Below, piece after piece: positions 18,137 through 27,160 of a stretch of 64,000 nucleotides of DNA; positions within the stretch are counted from its first letter, which is position 1, and every line of letters begins with the position of its first letter. Made by a program: the position numbers and the translations under genes. The notes below the pieces were generated by a model. It was not told the DNA's origin and did no database searches. It saw only the letters and a program-made list of their open reading frames with translations. Origin of the DNA: Pelagihabitans sp963710535 (GTDB lineage: Bacteria > Bacteroidota > Bacteroidia > Flavobacteriales > Flavobacteriaceae); the NCBI GenBank assembly GCA_963710535.1, contig CAVQAW010000010.1:248001-312000 (forward strand), written 5' to 3'.

Positions 18137-18736
18137 ATGAAAAAAGGACTAATTGCTTTAATTATTCTGGTGGTCGTTGCTTTTGGAATCTACCAATGGG
18201 CCGTTGGCTTCAACAATACGGCGGTAGAATATGAGGCCAATGCCAAGACCGCCTGGTCAGATGTTGAAAGCAGCTACCAGCGCAGGAACGACCTTATCGG
18301 CAACTTGGTGAAAACCGTTCAAGGCGCGGCCGATTTTGAAAGGGGTACCTTGACCGATGTGATCAACGCAAGGGCCAAAGCCACTTCCACGTCGATAGAT
18401 GCCAACAACTTGACCCCCGAAAATATGGCGGCCTTTCAGGAAGCGCAGACCGGCTTGAGCGGCGCCCTGGGCAAACTGATGGTGGTCGTGGAACGTTATC
18501 CCGACCTCAAGGCCAACCAGAACTTCCTAGAACTGCAGTCGCAACTTGAAGGCACTGAAAACCGTATCAACGTTGCGAGAGACCGATTCAACGAAAAGGT
18601 GAACATCTACGACATCCATACCACCAAATTCCCGGGAAAAATTCTGGCGGGTTGGTTCGGATTTAAGGAAATGCCCCGGTATAAGGCCGATGCTGGATCG
18701 GAAAATGCGCCTGATGTGAATTTCGACTTTAACTGA
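18137..18736 (+). CDS. lemA: LemA family protein
   Basis: A 199-residue protein with an N-terminal membrane anchor (residues 4-24) followed by the LemA helical bundle. The hallmark segments are WSDVESSYQRRNDLIGNLVKTVQG, FQEAQTGLSGALGKLMVVVERYPDLKANQNF and ENRINVARDRFNEKVNIYD. LemA proteins are of uncertain function and commonly sit next to TPM-domain proteins, exactly as here. The unit continues with two TPM genes. Confidence 0.95.
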   Translation: MKKGLIALIILVVVAFGIYQWAVGFNNTAVEYEANAKTAWSDVESSYQRRNDLIGNLVKTVQGAADFERGTLTDVINARAKATSTSIDANNLTPENMAAFQEAQTGLSGALGKLMVVVERYPDLKANQNFLELQSQLEGTENRINVARDRFNEKVNIYDIHTTKFPGKILAGWFGFKEMPRYKADAGSENAPDVNFDFN

Positions 18737-18744
18737 TCAGGCCC

Positions 18745-19182
18745 ATGTCGCGCTTAGAGGAATTTTTAACCCCGGAAGAAGAACAGGCAATTGTTGAGGC
18801 CATTCTGAAAGCGGAAAAAGATACCTCGGGCGAAATACGGGTCCATATCGAGACCCAGACCCATTTAGACCATTTTGAAAGGGCCAAGGAAGTGTTCCAT
18901 TTGCTGAAAATGGACAATACCAAGCAAGAAAACGGGGTCCTCCTTTATATCGCGGTAAAGGATAGGAAATTCGTCATTTATGGCGATCGCGGCATCGATA
19001 AGGCCGTGGCCGATGATTTTTGGGACAGCACCAAAACCATTATTGAATCGCACTTCAGGGAGGGGCGCTATAAGCAAGGCATTGTAGAGGCGGTATTAAG
19101 GGCAGGAAAGGAATTAAAGGCACATTTCCCCTGGCATTCCGGCAATCAAAACGAATTGAGCGATGAGATATCCAAAAGCTAA
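18745..19182 (+). CDS. TPM domain protein, soluble form
   Basis: A 145-residue protein made almost entirely of a TPM domain: EEEQAIVEAILKAEKDTSGEIRVHIET, NGVLLYIAVKDRKFVIYGDRGIDKAV and HFREGRYKQGIVEAVLRAG. It has no signal peptide or membrane segment, unlike its downstream partner. TPM domains have been linked to phosphatase activity in plant chloroplast TLP18.3 and to photosystem and envelope repair; the role in this lineage is unknown. Its 3' end overlaps the next gene by 20 bases. Confidence 0.88.
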   Translation: MSRLEEFLTPEEEQAIVEAILKAEKDTSGEIRVHIETQTHLDHFERAKEVFHLLKMDNTKQENGVLLYIAVKDRKFVIYGDRGIDKAVADDFWDSTKTIIESHFREGRYKQGIVEAVLRAGKELKAHFPWHSGNQNELSDEISKS

Positions 19183-19957
19183 GGCGCTGCTCCTGCTCCT
19201 GCTGTTAGGGAACCTCAGCATCGGTCTGGCCCAATTCCAGATTCCAGAAAAACCAAGTCTTCAAACCAGTGTTTATGATTATATAGGACTGCTCGACGAT
19301 GGCCAAAAGCAGGCACTCGAGCAAAAATTGATCCGCTATTCCGATAGTACTTCCACCCAGATCGTAGTGGCCATCATTCAATCGACCGAAGGGGAGAACA
19401 TCAATTATCTCGGGGCCCAATGGGGCCAAAAATGGGGCATCGGGCAAGACAACAAAGACAATGGCGTACTGATTATTCTGGCCAGGGGCGATCGAAGGAT
19501 CGCGATCAATACCGGTTATGGGGTCGAGGGCAGCCTCACCGACGCCATGTCGCGCAGGATCATTGAAAACGTGATCATTCCCCAATTTAAGCAGGACGAT
19601 TATTACGGCGGACTCAATGACGGGGCGGATGCCATATTCCAGGTGCTGCAGGGGGAATTCAAGGAAGACCGTACTTTTAACGATGGGGGCGGGTTTCCCA
19701 TAGGGGCCGTTTTGCCCATTATCATCTTCGTGATCATCCTGATCATCCTTTCCAGACGGAATAGGGGCAACCGCGGCAATAGAGGCCGTGGCTCCGGACC
19801 CAGTATTTGGGACATGATCATTCTGAGCAATATGGGCCGTAGCGGTGGCTCGGGCGGCGGTTTTGGAAGTGGTGGCGGCTTCGGAGGCGGTGGAGGCTTC
19901 GGTGGCGGCTTCGGCGGTGGTGGTTTCGGCGGCGGCGGCTCTTCTGGAGGTTGGTGA
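19163..19957 (+). CDS. TPM domain protein with membrane anchor and Gly-rich tail
   Basis: A 264-residue protein. It has a signal peptide (about residues 1-23), a periplasmic TPM domain (VYDYIGLLDDGQKQALEQKL to YYGGLNDGADAIFQVLQG, about 36-168), a membrane helix (about 180-200), then a basic stretch and a tail of about 45 residues that is mostly Gly with Phe and Ser. This is the YgcG-like layout. Together with lemA and the soluble TPM protein it forms a conserved envelope-associated trio. Confidence 0.9.
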   Translation: MRYPKAKALLLLLLLGNLSIGLAQFQIPEKPSLQTSVYDYIGLLDDGQKQALEQKLIRYSDSTSTQIVVAIIQSTEGENINYLGAQWGQKWGIGQDNKDNGVLIILARGDRRIAINTGYGVEGSLTDAMSRRIIENVIIPQFKQDDYYGGLNDGADAIFQVLQGEFKEDRTFNDGGGFPIGAVLPIIIFVIILIILSRRNRGNRGNRGRGSGPSIWDMIILSNMGRSGGSGGGFGSGGGFGGGGGFGGGFGGGGFGGGGSSGGW

Positions 19958-19980
19958 TGCAGAGAATGAACGGGTTTTCA

Positions 19981-20036
19981 CCAACTACCCATTGTTCATT
20001 GTTAATTGTTCATTGTTAATTGTTCATTGTCTTCCT
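19981..20036. repeat. Degenerate 7-bp tandem repeat, first block
   Basis: Eight units with a period of exactly 7 bases, the clearest alternating TTCATTG and TTAATTG. It lies directly after the TPM gene. ORFs through it encode monotonous Leu/Ile/Val/Asn/Cys strings and are not genes. Confidence 0.85.
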
Positions 20037-20100
20037 TCGCCCCGACCCTAAAGCCCACCCTCCGGGCCGGCAAGGGAGTGAATCCAAAGTTTTTTTCAAG

Positions 20101-20233
20101 TCATTACTTACTGTTCACTATCAACTGCCCACTCCCAACTTTTCACTACCCACTGCCTTCTGTCTTCTGCCTACTGCCTACTGCCAACTGCCTATTGTTA
20201 ATTGTTAATTGTTAATTGTTCATTGTTAATTGT
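20101..20233. repeat. Degenerate 7-bp tandem repeat, second block
   Basis: Nineteen consecutive heptamers in one phase. The general form is (T/C)(A/T/C)A(C/T)TG(C/T), grading from CTACTGC-like to TAATTGT-like units. It is separated from the first block by 64 non-repeat bases and ends 15 bases before the der stop codon. Confidence 0.85.
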
Positions 20234-20248
20234 CCCCCGTTCCCGAAC

Positions 20249-21553
20249 CTACTTTTTCCTCATAAAAATAGTGATCGGCACCCCGGTAAATTCGAAGTTT
20301 TCGCGAATTTTGTTCTCCAAGAACCGTTTGTAAGGCTCCCGCACGTATTGGGGCAGGTTGCAGAAAAAAGCGAATTGCGGATAGGGGGTCGGCAACTGGG
20401 TACAGAATTTTATTTTTACGTATTTGCCCTTATAGGCCGGGGGCGGATTGCCTTCTATAATGGGCAGCATGATGTCATTGAAAGTACGGGTGACGATTTT
20501 TTTGCTCCTGTTCTTATACACCTCCACTGCGGTTTCGATCGCCTTGAAAATACGCTGTTTGGTGAGTACCGAAATAAATAGGATGGGCACATCGGTAAAG
20601 GGTTCAATCGCTTGTTTGATCTTTTGGGTGTATTGCTTGATGGTGTTCGTTTCCTTATCCTCGACCAAATCCCATTTGTTCACCAAGATCACGATGCCCT
20701 TATTGTTCCGCTGTGCGAGCCAAAAAATATTTTCTACCTGGCCGTCGAAACCGCGGGTGGCATCCAATAAAAGTAAGACCACATCACAATGTTCGATCGC
20801 CCGCACCGATCGCATCACCGAATAAAACTCAAGATCTTCCTTCACCTTGGCCTTTCTCCTTATCCCGGCCGTATCGATCAAATGAAACTCGAACCCAAAT
20901 TGATTGTACTTGGTATCGATGCTGTCGCGGGTGGTGCCCGCAACGTCGGTCACGATATAGCGCTCTTCCCCGATCAGGGCGTTGATGAACGAAGATTTGC
21001 CCGCATTGGGACGCCCGACCACCGCAAAGCGTGGAAGTTCGTCTACCTCGGGCTCCCCTTCGGGCAATATTTTTACCAATTCATCCAAAAGTTCGCCAGT
21101 GCCGCTTCCGTTGATACTCGAAATATTGTAGTAATCCCCGAGGCCCAAGGCATAAAATTCAACCGCATCGGCCGCCCTTTTAGGATTATCGACCTTGTTC
21201 ACGGTAAGAAACACGGGCTTGTTCACCCTTCTCAACAATTTTGCCACATCCTCGTCCATTCCGGTAACCCCGGTTTCGGCATCGACCATAAAAACTATGG
21301 CATCGGCCTCTTCGATGGCGAGCTCCACCTGCTTGTCTATTTCCTTCTCGAAAACATCTTCACTGCCCAATACATAGCCCCCCGTATCGATCAAGGAAAA
21401 TTCCTTGCCGTTCCAATCGCTCTTTCCGTAATGTCGGTCGCGGGTGACCCCGCTTACGGCATCGACAATGGCTTCCCTTCTTTGGATCAAACGGTTGAAA
21501 AAGGTCGATTTCCCTACATTTGGCCTCCCCACAATGGCAACAATGGCACCCAT
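20249..21553 (-). CDS. der: Ribosome biogenesis GTPase Der (EngA)
   Basis: A 434-residue protein with two tandem GTPase domains and a C-terminal KH-like domain. Domain 1 has GRPNVGKST, DTGG and NKVD. Domain 2 has GRPNAGKSS, DTAGIRRKAKV and NKWDLV. The KH-like part covers the last 85 residues or so. Der is essential for 50S subunit assembly. Length and motifs are normal. It is divergent from the small membrane protein gene at 21713. Confidence 0.97.
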   Translation of the reverse strand: MGAIVAIVGRPNVGKSTFFNRLIQRREAIVDAVSGVTRDRHYGKSDWNGKEFSLIDTGGYVLGSEDVFEKEIDKQVELAIEEADAIVFMVDAETGVTGMDEDVAKLLRRVNKPVFLTVNKVDNPKRAADAVEFYALGLGDYYNISSINGSGTGELLDELVKILPEGEPEVDELPRFAVVGRPNAGKSSFINALIGEERYIVTDVAGTTRDSIDTKYNQFGFEFHLIDTAGIRRKAKVKEDLEFYSVMRSVRAIEHCDVVLLLLDATRGFDGQVENIFWLAQRNNKGIVILVNKWDLVEDKETNTIKQYTQKIKQAIEPFTDVPILFISVLTKQRIFKAIETAVEVYKNRSKKIVTRTFNDIMLPIIEGNPPPAYKGKYVKIKFCTQLPTPYPQFAFFCNLPQYVREPYKRFLENKIRENFEFTGVPITIFMRKK

Positions 21554-21712
21554 ACTTCCTTTAATTTTGCCACAAAAGTACCACTATTATCTGAAGAAAA
21601 AATGCTAACTTTTCAGGGGCGCTCTGGCCATAGGGCAGTTACAAACCACAGCGCCGGGCCACACCCACAAAGGGGTCCCGTTCAAGACAATAATAAGGAG
21701 CACCCTACAGCA

Positions 21713-22210
21713 ATGAAAGTATTACCGAACGAAATAGTGCTGAGGCCGAGGTTCCAGATGGAACTGCCCAACGATAAGGAAGAAATACTGCAGGCATTCG
21801 AGCATTCCGTAAAAAAACCCTTTTTGGTGAACCGGATGGACGATCATGTATTCATCAAGATCGATGCCTCCCAACAACACTTCTGGTCGCCCCAATTGCA
21901 TCTTGAAATCGTTGAAAGTGAGGGAGGGCAAAGTAAACTGTACGGACTTTTCGGACCCAACCCCACTTTATGGACCTTCTTTATGTTCCTTCATTTCGGG
22001 GTGGCCACCATGTTCATCGTGCTGGGGGTTTGGGCCTATTCAAGCGCAACGTTGGGACGGCCCTATGGACTGCAATTGGGACTCATGGGCCTTATGGTGG
22101 TTTTGTGGTTCGTGCTTTATGCCTTTGGACGGGCAGGCAGGCATAAGGGAAAGCCGCAAATGCACGAACTGCACCGATTCATGATGGAAGCCATCAATAA
22201 AAAAGCCTAG
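21713..22210 (+). CDS. Two-helix membrane protein between der and era
   Basis: A 165-residue hypothetical protein. A soluble N-terminal domain of about 85 residues (PNEIVLRPRFQMELP, HFWSPQLHLEIVE) leads to two membrane helices (about 90-112 and 120-142) and a short basic tail. The ATG at 21713 is preceded by AAGGAG at 21695-21700; the frame is open much further upstream only because it runs antisense to der. The function is unknown. Its stop overlaps the era stop by three bases in convergent orientation. Confidence 0.8.
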   Translation: MKVLPNEIVLRPRFQMELPNDKEEILQAFEHSVKKPFLVNRMDDHVFIKIDASQQHFWSPQLHLEIVESEGGQSKLYGLFGPNPTLWTFFMFLHFGVATMFIVLGVWAYSSATLGRPYGLQLGLMGLMVVLWFVLYAFGRAGRHKGKPQMHELHRFMMEAINKKA

Positions 22211-23094
22211 TTCTGATTGTAGCCAAATCGCTTCAACTGGGCCGCATTGCTGCGCCAATTCTTGTTGACTTTCACGTACAATTCTATGTGTACCTGCTTG
22301 CCGAAGAACCGTTCCAGGTCTTTTCGGGCTTCCACCCCTACCCTTTTCAGCGCGCTGCCCTTGTGCCCGATGATGATGCCCTTTTGTGAATCTCGTTCGA
22401 CCATGATCACGGCCCGCATGCGTATGATATCGTCATCTTCCAGAAACTCCTCTGTTTCGATCTCGACCGAATAGGGGATTTCCTTTTTGTAGTGGATCAA
22501 TATTTTTTCGCGTATGGTCTCGTTCACGAAGAAGCGCTCGGGCTTGTCGGTCAATTGATCTTTTGGATAATAGGGAGGCGATTCGGGCAACAATTCCAAA
22601 ATACGAAGGAAAACTTCTTTCACATTGAAGTTCTGAAGGGCCGAAATCGGGTGGATCTCCACCGAAGGCAGCTGCTGTTGCCAGTATTGTACTTGGGCCT
22701 CGAGCGTTTCCTGATCGGTGTTGTCGATCTTGTTCAACAAAAGCAGCACGGGGATCTTGCTGTTTTCGATCTTGGTAAAAAACTGTTCGTCTTTCAACGC
22801 TTTTTCACCCACTTCCACCATATACAGCAGCACGTCGGCATCATCGAAGGCCGATTTTACGAAATCCATCATCGAGGCCTGAAGTTCATAGGCCGGTTTG
22901 ATGATGCCGGGGGTATCGGAAAGGATCACCTGAAAGTCCTCCCCGTTCACGATGCCCAGAATACGGTGCCTTGTGGTCTGTGCCTTCGAGGTGATGATCG
23001 AGAGCTTCTCGCCCACAAAGGCGTTCATTAGGGTCGATTTTCCCACATTGGGATTTCCGATGATGTTGACGAAGCCCGCCTTATGCTGTGTCAT
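22207..23094 (-). CDS. era: GTPase Era
   Basis: A 295-residue protein with a GTPase domain (GNPNVGKSTLMNAF, DTPGIIKP, NKID) and a C-terminal KH domain with the GHKGSALKRVG loop, which binds the 3' end of 16S rRNA during 30S maturation. Length is normal for the family. Its start codon lies within the last 14 bases of the upstream AGCS symporter gene, so the two are probably translationally coupled. Confidence 0.97.
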   Translation of the reverse strand: MTQHKAGFVNIIGNPNVGKSTLMNAFVGEKLSIITSKAQTTRHRILGIVNGEDFQVILSDTPGIIKPAYELQASMMDFVKSAFDDADVLLYMVEVGEKALKDEQFFTKIENSKIPVLLLLNKIDNTDQETLEAQVQYWQQQLPSVEIHPISALQNFNVKEVFLRILELLPESPPYYPKDQLTDKPERFFVNETIREKILIHYKKEIPYSVEIETEEFLEDDDIIRMRAVIMVERDSQKGIIIGHKGSALKRVGVEARKDLERFFGKQVHIELYVKVNKNWRSNAAQLKRFGYNQN

Positions 23095-24448
23095 TTTTTG
23101 CTTTTAAAAAGTAAGATTTCATCGCTTTGTTCACCTGAGGTGCCAAATACAGTACGGCGATCATGTTCGGAATCACCATCAGGGCAAATGCAAGATCGAT
23201 CAGGTTCACCACCAGGTCTACCGAAGCCACCGCCGCAAAGGTAATGCTAAGGATATAGATATGGTTGTAATATTGCCCGATTTTGGCATTGGTCAAAAAC
23301 GAAAGGCATTTCGTGCCATAGTAAGAATAGGTGAACAAGGTGGAAAGCGCAAAGGCCGCCACGATGATCATCAGGAGCACATCGCCCAGACCGAAGAGCG
23401 ATTTCTCAAAGGCGATCAACGTCATGGTGATGCCATTGGTCTCCGCATCGAGATAGGCCCCGCTCAAAATGATCACCAAGGCCGTGAGGGTGCAGACGAC
23501 GATGGTATCGATAAAGGGGCCCAGCATGGCCACCAAGCCTTCCTGTATGGGTTCGGTGGTCTTGGACTGCCCGTGGTACATGGGCGCGTTGCCCACCCCT
23601 GCCTCATTGGAGAACACCGCGCGACGAATCCCTATGATGATCACGCCCCATAGTCCGCCCTGTACCGCCGTTTTGAAATTAAAGGCTTCGGTAAAGATCA
23701 ATTTCAAGGAAGGAAAGATTGCCCCGGCATTCACCGCCATGATGAAGATGACCGCGAAAAGGTAAATAAGGACCATAAAAGGGACCAGGGCCGTGGCCAC
23801 TTTGGCAATCTTCTTCAGGCCGCCAAAAATCACGAAGGAAGTGATGATCGAGAGGACGATGCCAATACCCAATTTCCAGTTGAAATCGCCCAGGGCGGCG
23901 ATGTTCTCATCGGGGTTGATCACCCCCATGAGGGTTTGTGTAAACTGGTTGGTGGTAAAGGCGGGAAGCACCCCGAACAGTCCGGCCAAACAGAAAAATA
24001 CGGCCAAGGGCCTCGCTTTGGCGCCCATGCCCTTGGTGATGTAGTACATGGGGCCGCCCTGTAACTGCCCGTCGCTGTCCTGACCGCGGAACATGATGGC
24101 CAAACTGCAGGAATAAAACTTGATGCACATCCCGACCAGGGCGGTCACCCAGATCCAAAAGACGGTGCCCGGCCCGCCCAAATAAATGGCGATGGCCACG
24201 CCTGAAATGTTTCCAAGGCCCACGGTGGCGGCTACGGCAGAGGACAGCGCCTGCAAATGGCTCACTTCCCCCGGATCGTTGGGGTCATCGTATTTGCCCC
24301 TGGTAATGGCGATGGCATGTGTGAAATAACGGTAGGGCAGCAGTTTGGAATAGACTACCAAAAAAAGGCCGCCCCCGATGATCAAAAAGAGCATGATCCA
24401 TTCGGTATAGGGTATTACGCTTGCAAGAAAATCGTTGATGGCATCCAT
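23081..24448 (-). CDS. Sodium:alanine symporter (AGCS family)
   Basis: A 455-residue polytopic membrane protein. AGCS hallmarks include VSHLQALSSAVAATVGLGNISGVA, GGPGTVFWIWV, a GGPMYYI motif and RRAVFSNEAGVGNAPMYHG. It imports alanine, glycine or a similar small amino acid with Na+. It is cotranscribed with era through a 14-base overlap. It is divergent from the initiator tRNA. Confidence 0.94.
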   Translation of the reverse strand: MDAINDFLASVIPYTEWIMLFLIIGGGLFLVVYSKLLPYRYFTHAIAITRGKYDDPNDPGEVSHLQALSSAVAATVGLGNISGVAIAIYLGGPGTVFWIWVTALVGMCIKFYSCSLAIMFRGQDSDGQLQGGPMYYITKGMGAKARPLAVFFCLAGLFGVLPAFTTNQFTQTLMGVINPDENIAALGDFNWKLGIGIVLSIITSFVIFGGLKKIAKVATALVPFMVLIYLFAVIFIMAVNAGAIFPSLKLIFTEAFNFKTAVQGGLWGVIIIGIRRAVFSNEAGVGNAPMYHGQSKTTEPIQEGLVAMLGPFIDTIVVCTLTALVIILSGAYLDAETNGITMTLIAFEKSLFGLGDVLLMIIVAAFALSTLFTYSYYGTKCLSFLTNAKIGQYYNHIYILSITFAAVASVDLVVNLIDLAFALMVIPNMIAVLYLAPQVNKAMKSYFLKAKNDTA

Positions 24449-24526
24449 AGGTCCTGGTTGGTGCCCTAAGGTATGGATTTTCGGGCGTTAAGCGGAAAGG
24501 CCCTAAAAAATATTCTCGCGACAAGT

Positions 24527-24558
24527 TTTGATAAAACCAACAATCCTTTGTATCTTTG
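24527..24558 (+). promoter_or_regulatory. Bacteroidota-type promoter of the initiator tRNA
   Basis: TTTG (24527-24530), a 20-base spacer, then TATCTTTG (24551-24558) match the -33 TTTG / -7 TAnnTTTG consensus. The tRNA begins 11 bases after the -7 box. Confidence 0.8.
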
Positions 24559-24568
24559 CCTTCCATAT

Positions 24569-24641
<73 letters not shown>

Positions 24642-24646
24642 CAAAG

Positions 24647-24680
24647 AAAGCCATCAACGAAAGTTGTTGGCTTTTTTCTT
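24647..24680 (+). terminator. Terminator after tRNA-fMet
   Basis: A 12-bp stem with one mismatch (24647-24658 with 24663-24674) and a GAAA tetraloop, followed by a T run to 24677. Confidence 0.88.
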
Positions 24681-24754
24681 TGGGAACAAGCCAAACTTGT
24701 TTGAGCTTGGGAACAAGGAAAAAAGCCAATACCTCGCCGTGGCGAGGTTAATGG

Positions 24755-25356
24755 CTTTCTTTGTAAAGCCACCCCCAAGGCCGCTTCCGACCCACCGAAG
24801 TCTTGACGAAGGGGGGGAGGAAGCAATCCAGTTCCGGATGAAATTCCAAAACAGTAACGTCTTTCTTTGTAAAGCCACCCTCCCAAGGCCGCTTCCGAAT
24901 GAAATGAGGAAGCAATCCAGTTCAAGGGAAGCAAATCCCAAATTCCAGAAACAGTATCGGCTTTCTTTGTAAAGCCACCTCCCAAGGCCGCTTCCGACCC
25001 ACCGAAGTCTTGACGAAGGGGGGAGGAAGCAATCCAGTTCCGGATGAAATTCCAAAACAGCAACGTCTTTCTTTGTAAAGCCACCCCCAAGGCCGCTTCC
25101 GACCCACCGAAGTCTTGACGAAGGCGGGGAGGAAGCAATCCAGTTCCGGATGAAATTCCAAAACAGTACCGGCTTTCTTTGTAAAGCCACCCCCAAGGCC
25201 GCTTCCGACCCGCCGAAGTCTTGACGAAGGGGGGAGGAAGCAATCCAGTTCCGGAGAAATTCCAAAACAGTATCGGCTTTCTTTGTAAAGCCACCCCCAA
25301 GGCCGCTTCCGACCCACCGAAGTGTTGACGAAGGGGGGGAGGAAGCAATCCAGTTC
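24755..25356. repeat. Six tandem copies of a 106-bp unit beside tRNA-fMet
   Basis: The anchor CTTTCTTTGTAAAGCCACC recurs at 24755, 24861, 24961, 25067, 25173 and 25277, giving unit lengths of 106, 100, 106, 106 and 104. The short second unit has lost the middle segment seen in the others. Each unit has two potential hairpins: GGCTTT/AAAGCC around the anchor and GCTTCC/GGAAGC around the middle. The long minus-strand ORFs across it are repeat artefacts. Confidence 0.93.
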
Positions 25357-25549
25357 ACAGGGGCAACAACTATGGTTGGAACATACCGAACTTCAGCTAT
25401 CTCAGGATTTTAAGCGGTTTGGCCCTCACACTTCCATAAATTTCGTAACTTTTAGTCGGCAAGCCTACCTTGCTCCCCTATTGGGCCTCAACGCAGGGCC
25501 AGGGACGGGATCTAGGGAATATGCCGTTGTATCACTTTTTATTGGCATC

Positions 25550-26005
25550 ATGAATACTTGGATTAAAAATTCGATCTTTCTTGGAACGATCCTATGGATG
25601 GGAATGGCCTGCTACGGGCAGGAGCTCACCAATGAGATCGCCTGGAACATCAAATATGGGAATACGGAACAATTGGAAAAACTGATTCCCCCCGAAGCGA
25701 TCAATGGCTGTTTCGGGGTTGCCGACAGCAAGAAATACAGTTATCTGGCCATGAGCATCAAACTGAAGTCGATGAAATCGCTTCAATATTTCATTGCAAA
25801 AGGGGCCGATATCGAGGGCGTTTGCGCCGACAAGACCCCTTTGATGTACGCCGCGAAATATGGCCCATTGGAGATGGTGAAATATTTGGTCGAAAACGGT
25901 GCCGATCTCAATGCCCGTTATCGGGGCAAAACAGCTTTGGACTTTGCCGTTCAATACCGTCATCCCGACATTCGGAAGTTCTTAAAAGAACAGCGATTAA
26001 ATTAA
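25550..26005 (+). CDS. Secreted ankyrin-repeat protein
   Basis: A 151-residue protein with a signal peptide (MNTWIKNSIFLGTILWMGMACYGQ) and ankyrin repeats. The two clearest are DKTPLMYAAKYGPLEMVKYLVENGADLNAR and GKTALDFAVQYRHPDIRKFLKEQ; a divergent first repeat lies around residues 35-95. It is likely a periplasmic protein-binding module. The start at 25550 gives the signal peptide; the frame upstream to 25322 runs through the last repeat unit and is not credible coding sequence. Confidence 0.8.
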   Translation: MNTWIKNSIFLGTILWMGMACYGQELTNEIAWNIKYGNTEQLEKLIPPEAINGCFGVADSKKYSYLAMSIKLKSMKSLQYFIAKGADIEGVCADKTPLMYAAKYGPLEMVKYLVENGADLNARYRGKTALDFAVQYRHPDIRKFLKEQRLN

Positions 26006-26070
26006 AGACAGTGATAGCCAAAGCCCTTTGTTTTCTTCCCGCCCCATCGGGCTAAACCAACCAATGACCA

Positions 26071-26937
26071 ATGATCAAATTCTTCAGAAAAATTAGACAA
26101 AATCTTTTGATAGAAAATAAAACCTCCAAATACCTGGCATACGCCTTTGGTGAAATTGCTCTGGTGATGATAGGTATTCTTTTGGCACTGCAAGTCAATA
26201 ACTGGAACGAGAATAAAAAATCGCGCGCCCAGGAAAGGGTTATTCTTTCGAGCTTATTGGTAGATTTTGAGACTAATTCAAGAAATCTCCAAAATTCATT
26301 AAACGTATATAAAAATTCTATACCCTCTATAGACCGGAAGTTAAAGTATATAGGAAGAAATGCCGATGCGTTCGACCAGGCAACAAAAGATGATATAATT
26401 GGAATACCGATTTGGTTTCCAAAATTAGTGAATGGAACACTTAATTCACTTTTAAATACAGATCAATTAGGGTTAATTCAAAATGATACCTTAAAATATT
26501 GGCTTACTACCTATCCTTTCGATATTGACGCCAATCTGGCCATTGTTGAACAGTATAGAGTAGTGTTAGAGGAGAAGCACCTGCCGCTCGTGGATTCCTA
26601 TGTTTCCCTTTTGGATTTTTCTAGTATAAAAAAAGAATATCCAGAAGCATCTTCGAATGCCAGGCCCTCTGACTACAATGGTTTATTAAATGATACCAGG
26701 TTTCAGAACCTGCTCCTTAGAGAGAAACAGCTTATTAATCGGTATATCAATTTGACTAATGAATTTTTAAACAGGACCAATTATATTGTAGATCTGATTC
26801 GCGTAGAATTAGAGCTGCCAATAAAATTAGAGCGACTCCTAAATTCTGAAAAAACGATAGACGAGGTGATTGAAATAATGAAGCAGCAAGATAAAGACGA
26901 TCCTGTTTATGATGTTTCTGAAAATAGTAATCATTGA
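26071..26937 (+). CDS. DUF6090 family membrane protein, copy 1
   Basis: A 288-residue protein. The N terminus is the family signature: MIKFFRKIRQNLL, then a basic segment and a single membrane helix ending in ALQVNNWNE (about residues 24-44). The remainder is a helical soluble region containing the NTLNSLLNTDQLGLIQND-like block typical of the family. The function is unknown. A second intact copy is at 28839 and relics lie between. The next ORF overlaps its 3' end by 29 bases. Confidence 0.85.
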   Translation: MIKFFRKIRQNLLIENKTSKYLAYAFGEIALVMIGILLALQVNNWNENKKSRAQERVILSSLLVDFETNSRNLQNSLNVYKNSIPSIDRKLKYIGRNADAFDQATKDDIIGIPIWFPKLVNGTLNSLLNTDQLGLIQNDTLKYWLTTYPFDIDANLAIVEQYRVVLEEKHLPLVDSYVSLLDFSSIKKEYPEASSNARPSDYNGLLNDTRFQNLLLREKQLINRYINLTNEFLNRTNYIVDLIRVELELPIKLERLLNSEKTIDEVIEIMKQQDKDDPVYDVSENSNH

Positions 26938-27160
26938 TTTAGGCTATAAATTGATGGAAGAAAATGAAAATAATAAGGCCTTGAAACTATTTAAACTGAG
27001 TACAGAATTATATCCGGAGGCCTGGAATACCCATGACAGCTATGGTGAGTGTCTATTAAAAATGGGAGATAAAGAAAATGCCATTAAAGCGTATAAAAGA
27101 TCATTGGAATTAAATCCAGACAACGAATATGCCAAAGAAGCGCTTTCAGAATTAAAATGA
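26909..27160 (+). CDS. TPR-repeat fragment
   Basis: An 83-residue ORF with two TPR-like repeats: NKALKLFKLSTELYPEAWNTHDSYGECLLKMGDKENAIKAYKRSLELNPDNEYAKEAL. This string matches the C-terminal TPR tail that flavobacteria often attach to serine hydrolases (beta-lactamase or esterase family); no such domain precedes it here. It is therefore probably a leftover 3' end rather than a complete gene, although the ATG inside the DUF6090 gene could allow translation. Confidence 0.5.
   Translation: MMFLKIVIIDLGYKLMEENENNKALKLFKLSTELYPEAWNTHDSYGECLLKMGDKENAIKAYKRSLELNPDNEYAKEALSELK

Noticed and set aside
19205..19984. 259-codon minus-strand ORF opposite the TPM gene
   Set aside because: It is a shadow ORF caused by the Gly-rich codons of the plus-strand gene.
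20006..20215. Short plus-strand ORFs rich in Leu, Ile, Val, Asn and Cys
   Set aside because: They are translations of the 7-bp repeats.
20789..21712. Long N-terminal extension of the membrane protein at 21713
   Set aside because: This part is exactly antisense to der and has no protein-like features; the real start is the ATG at 21713.
24755..25356. CRISPR-like array because of regular repeats
   Set aside because: Units are about 106 bp, contiguous and homogeneous across their whole length, with no unique spacers and no cas genes nearby.
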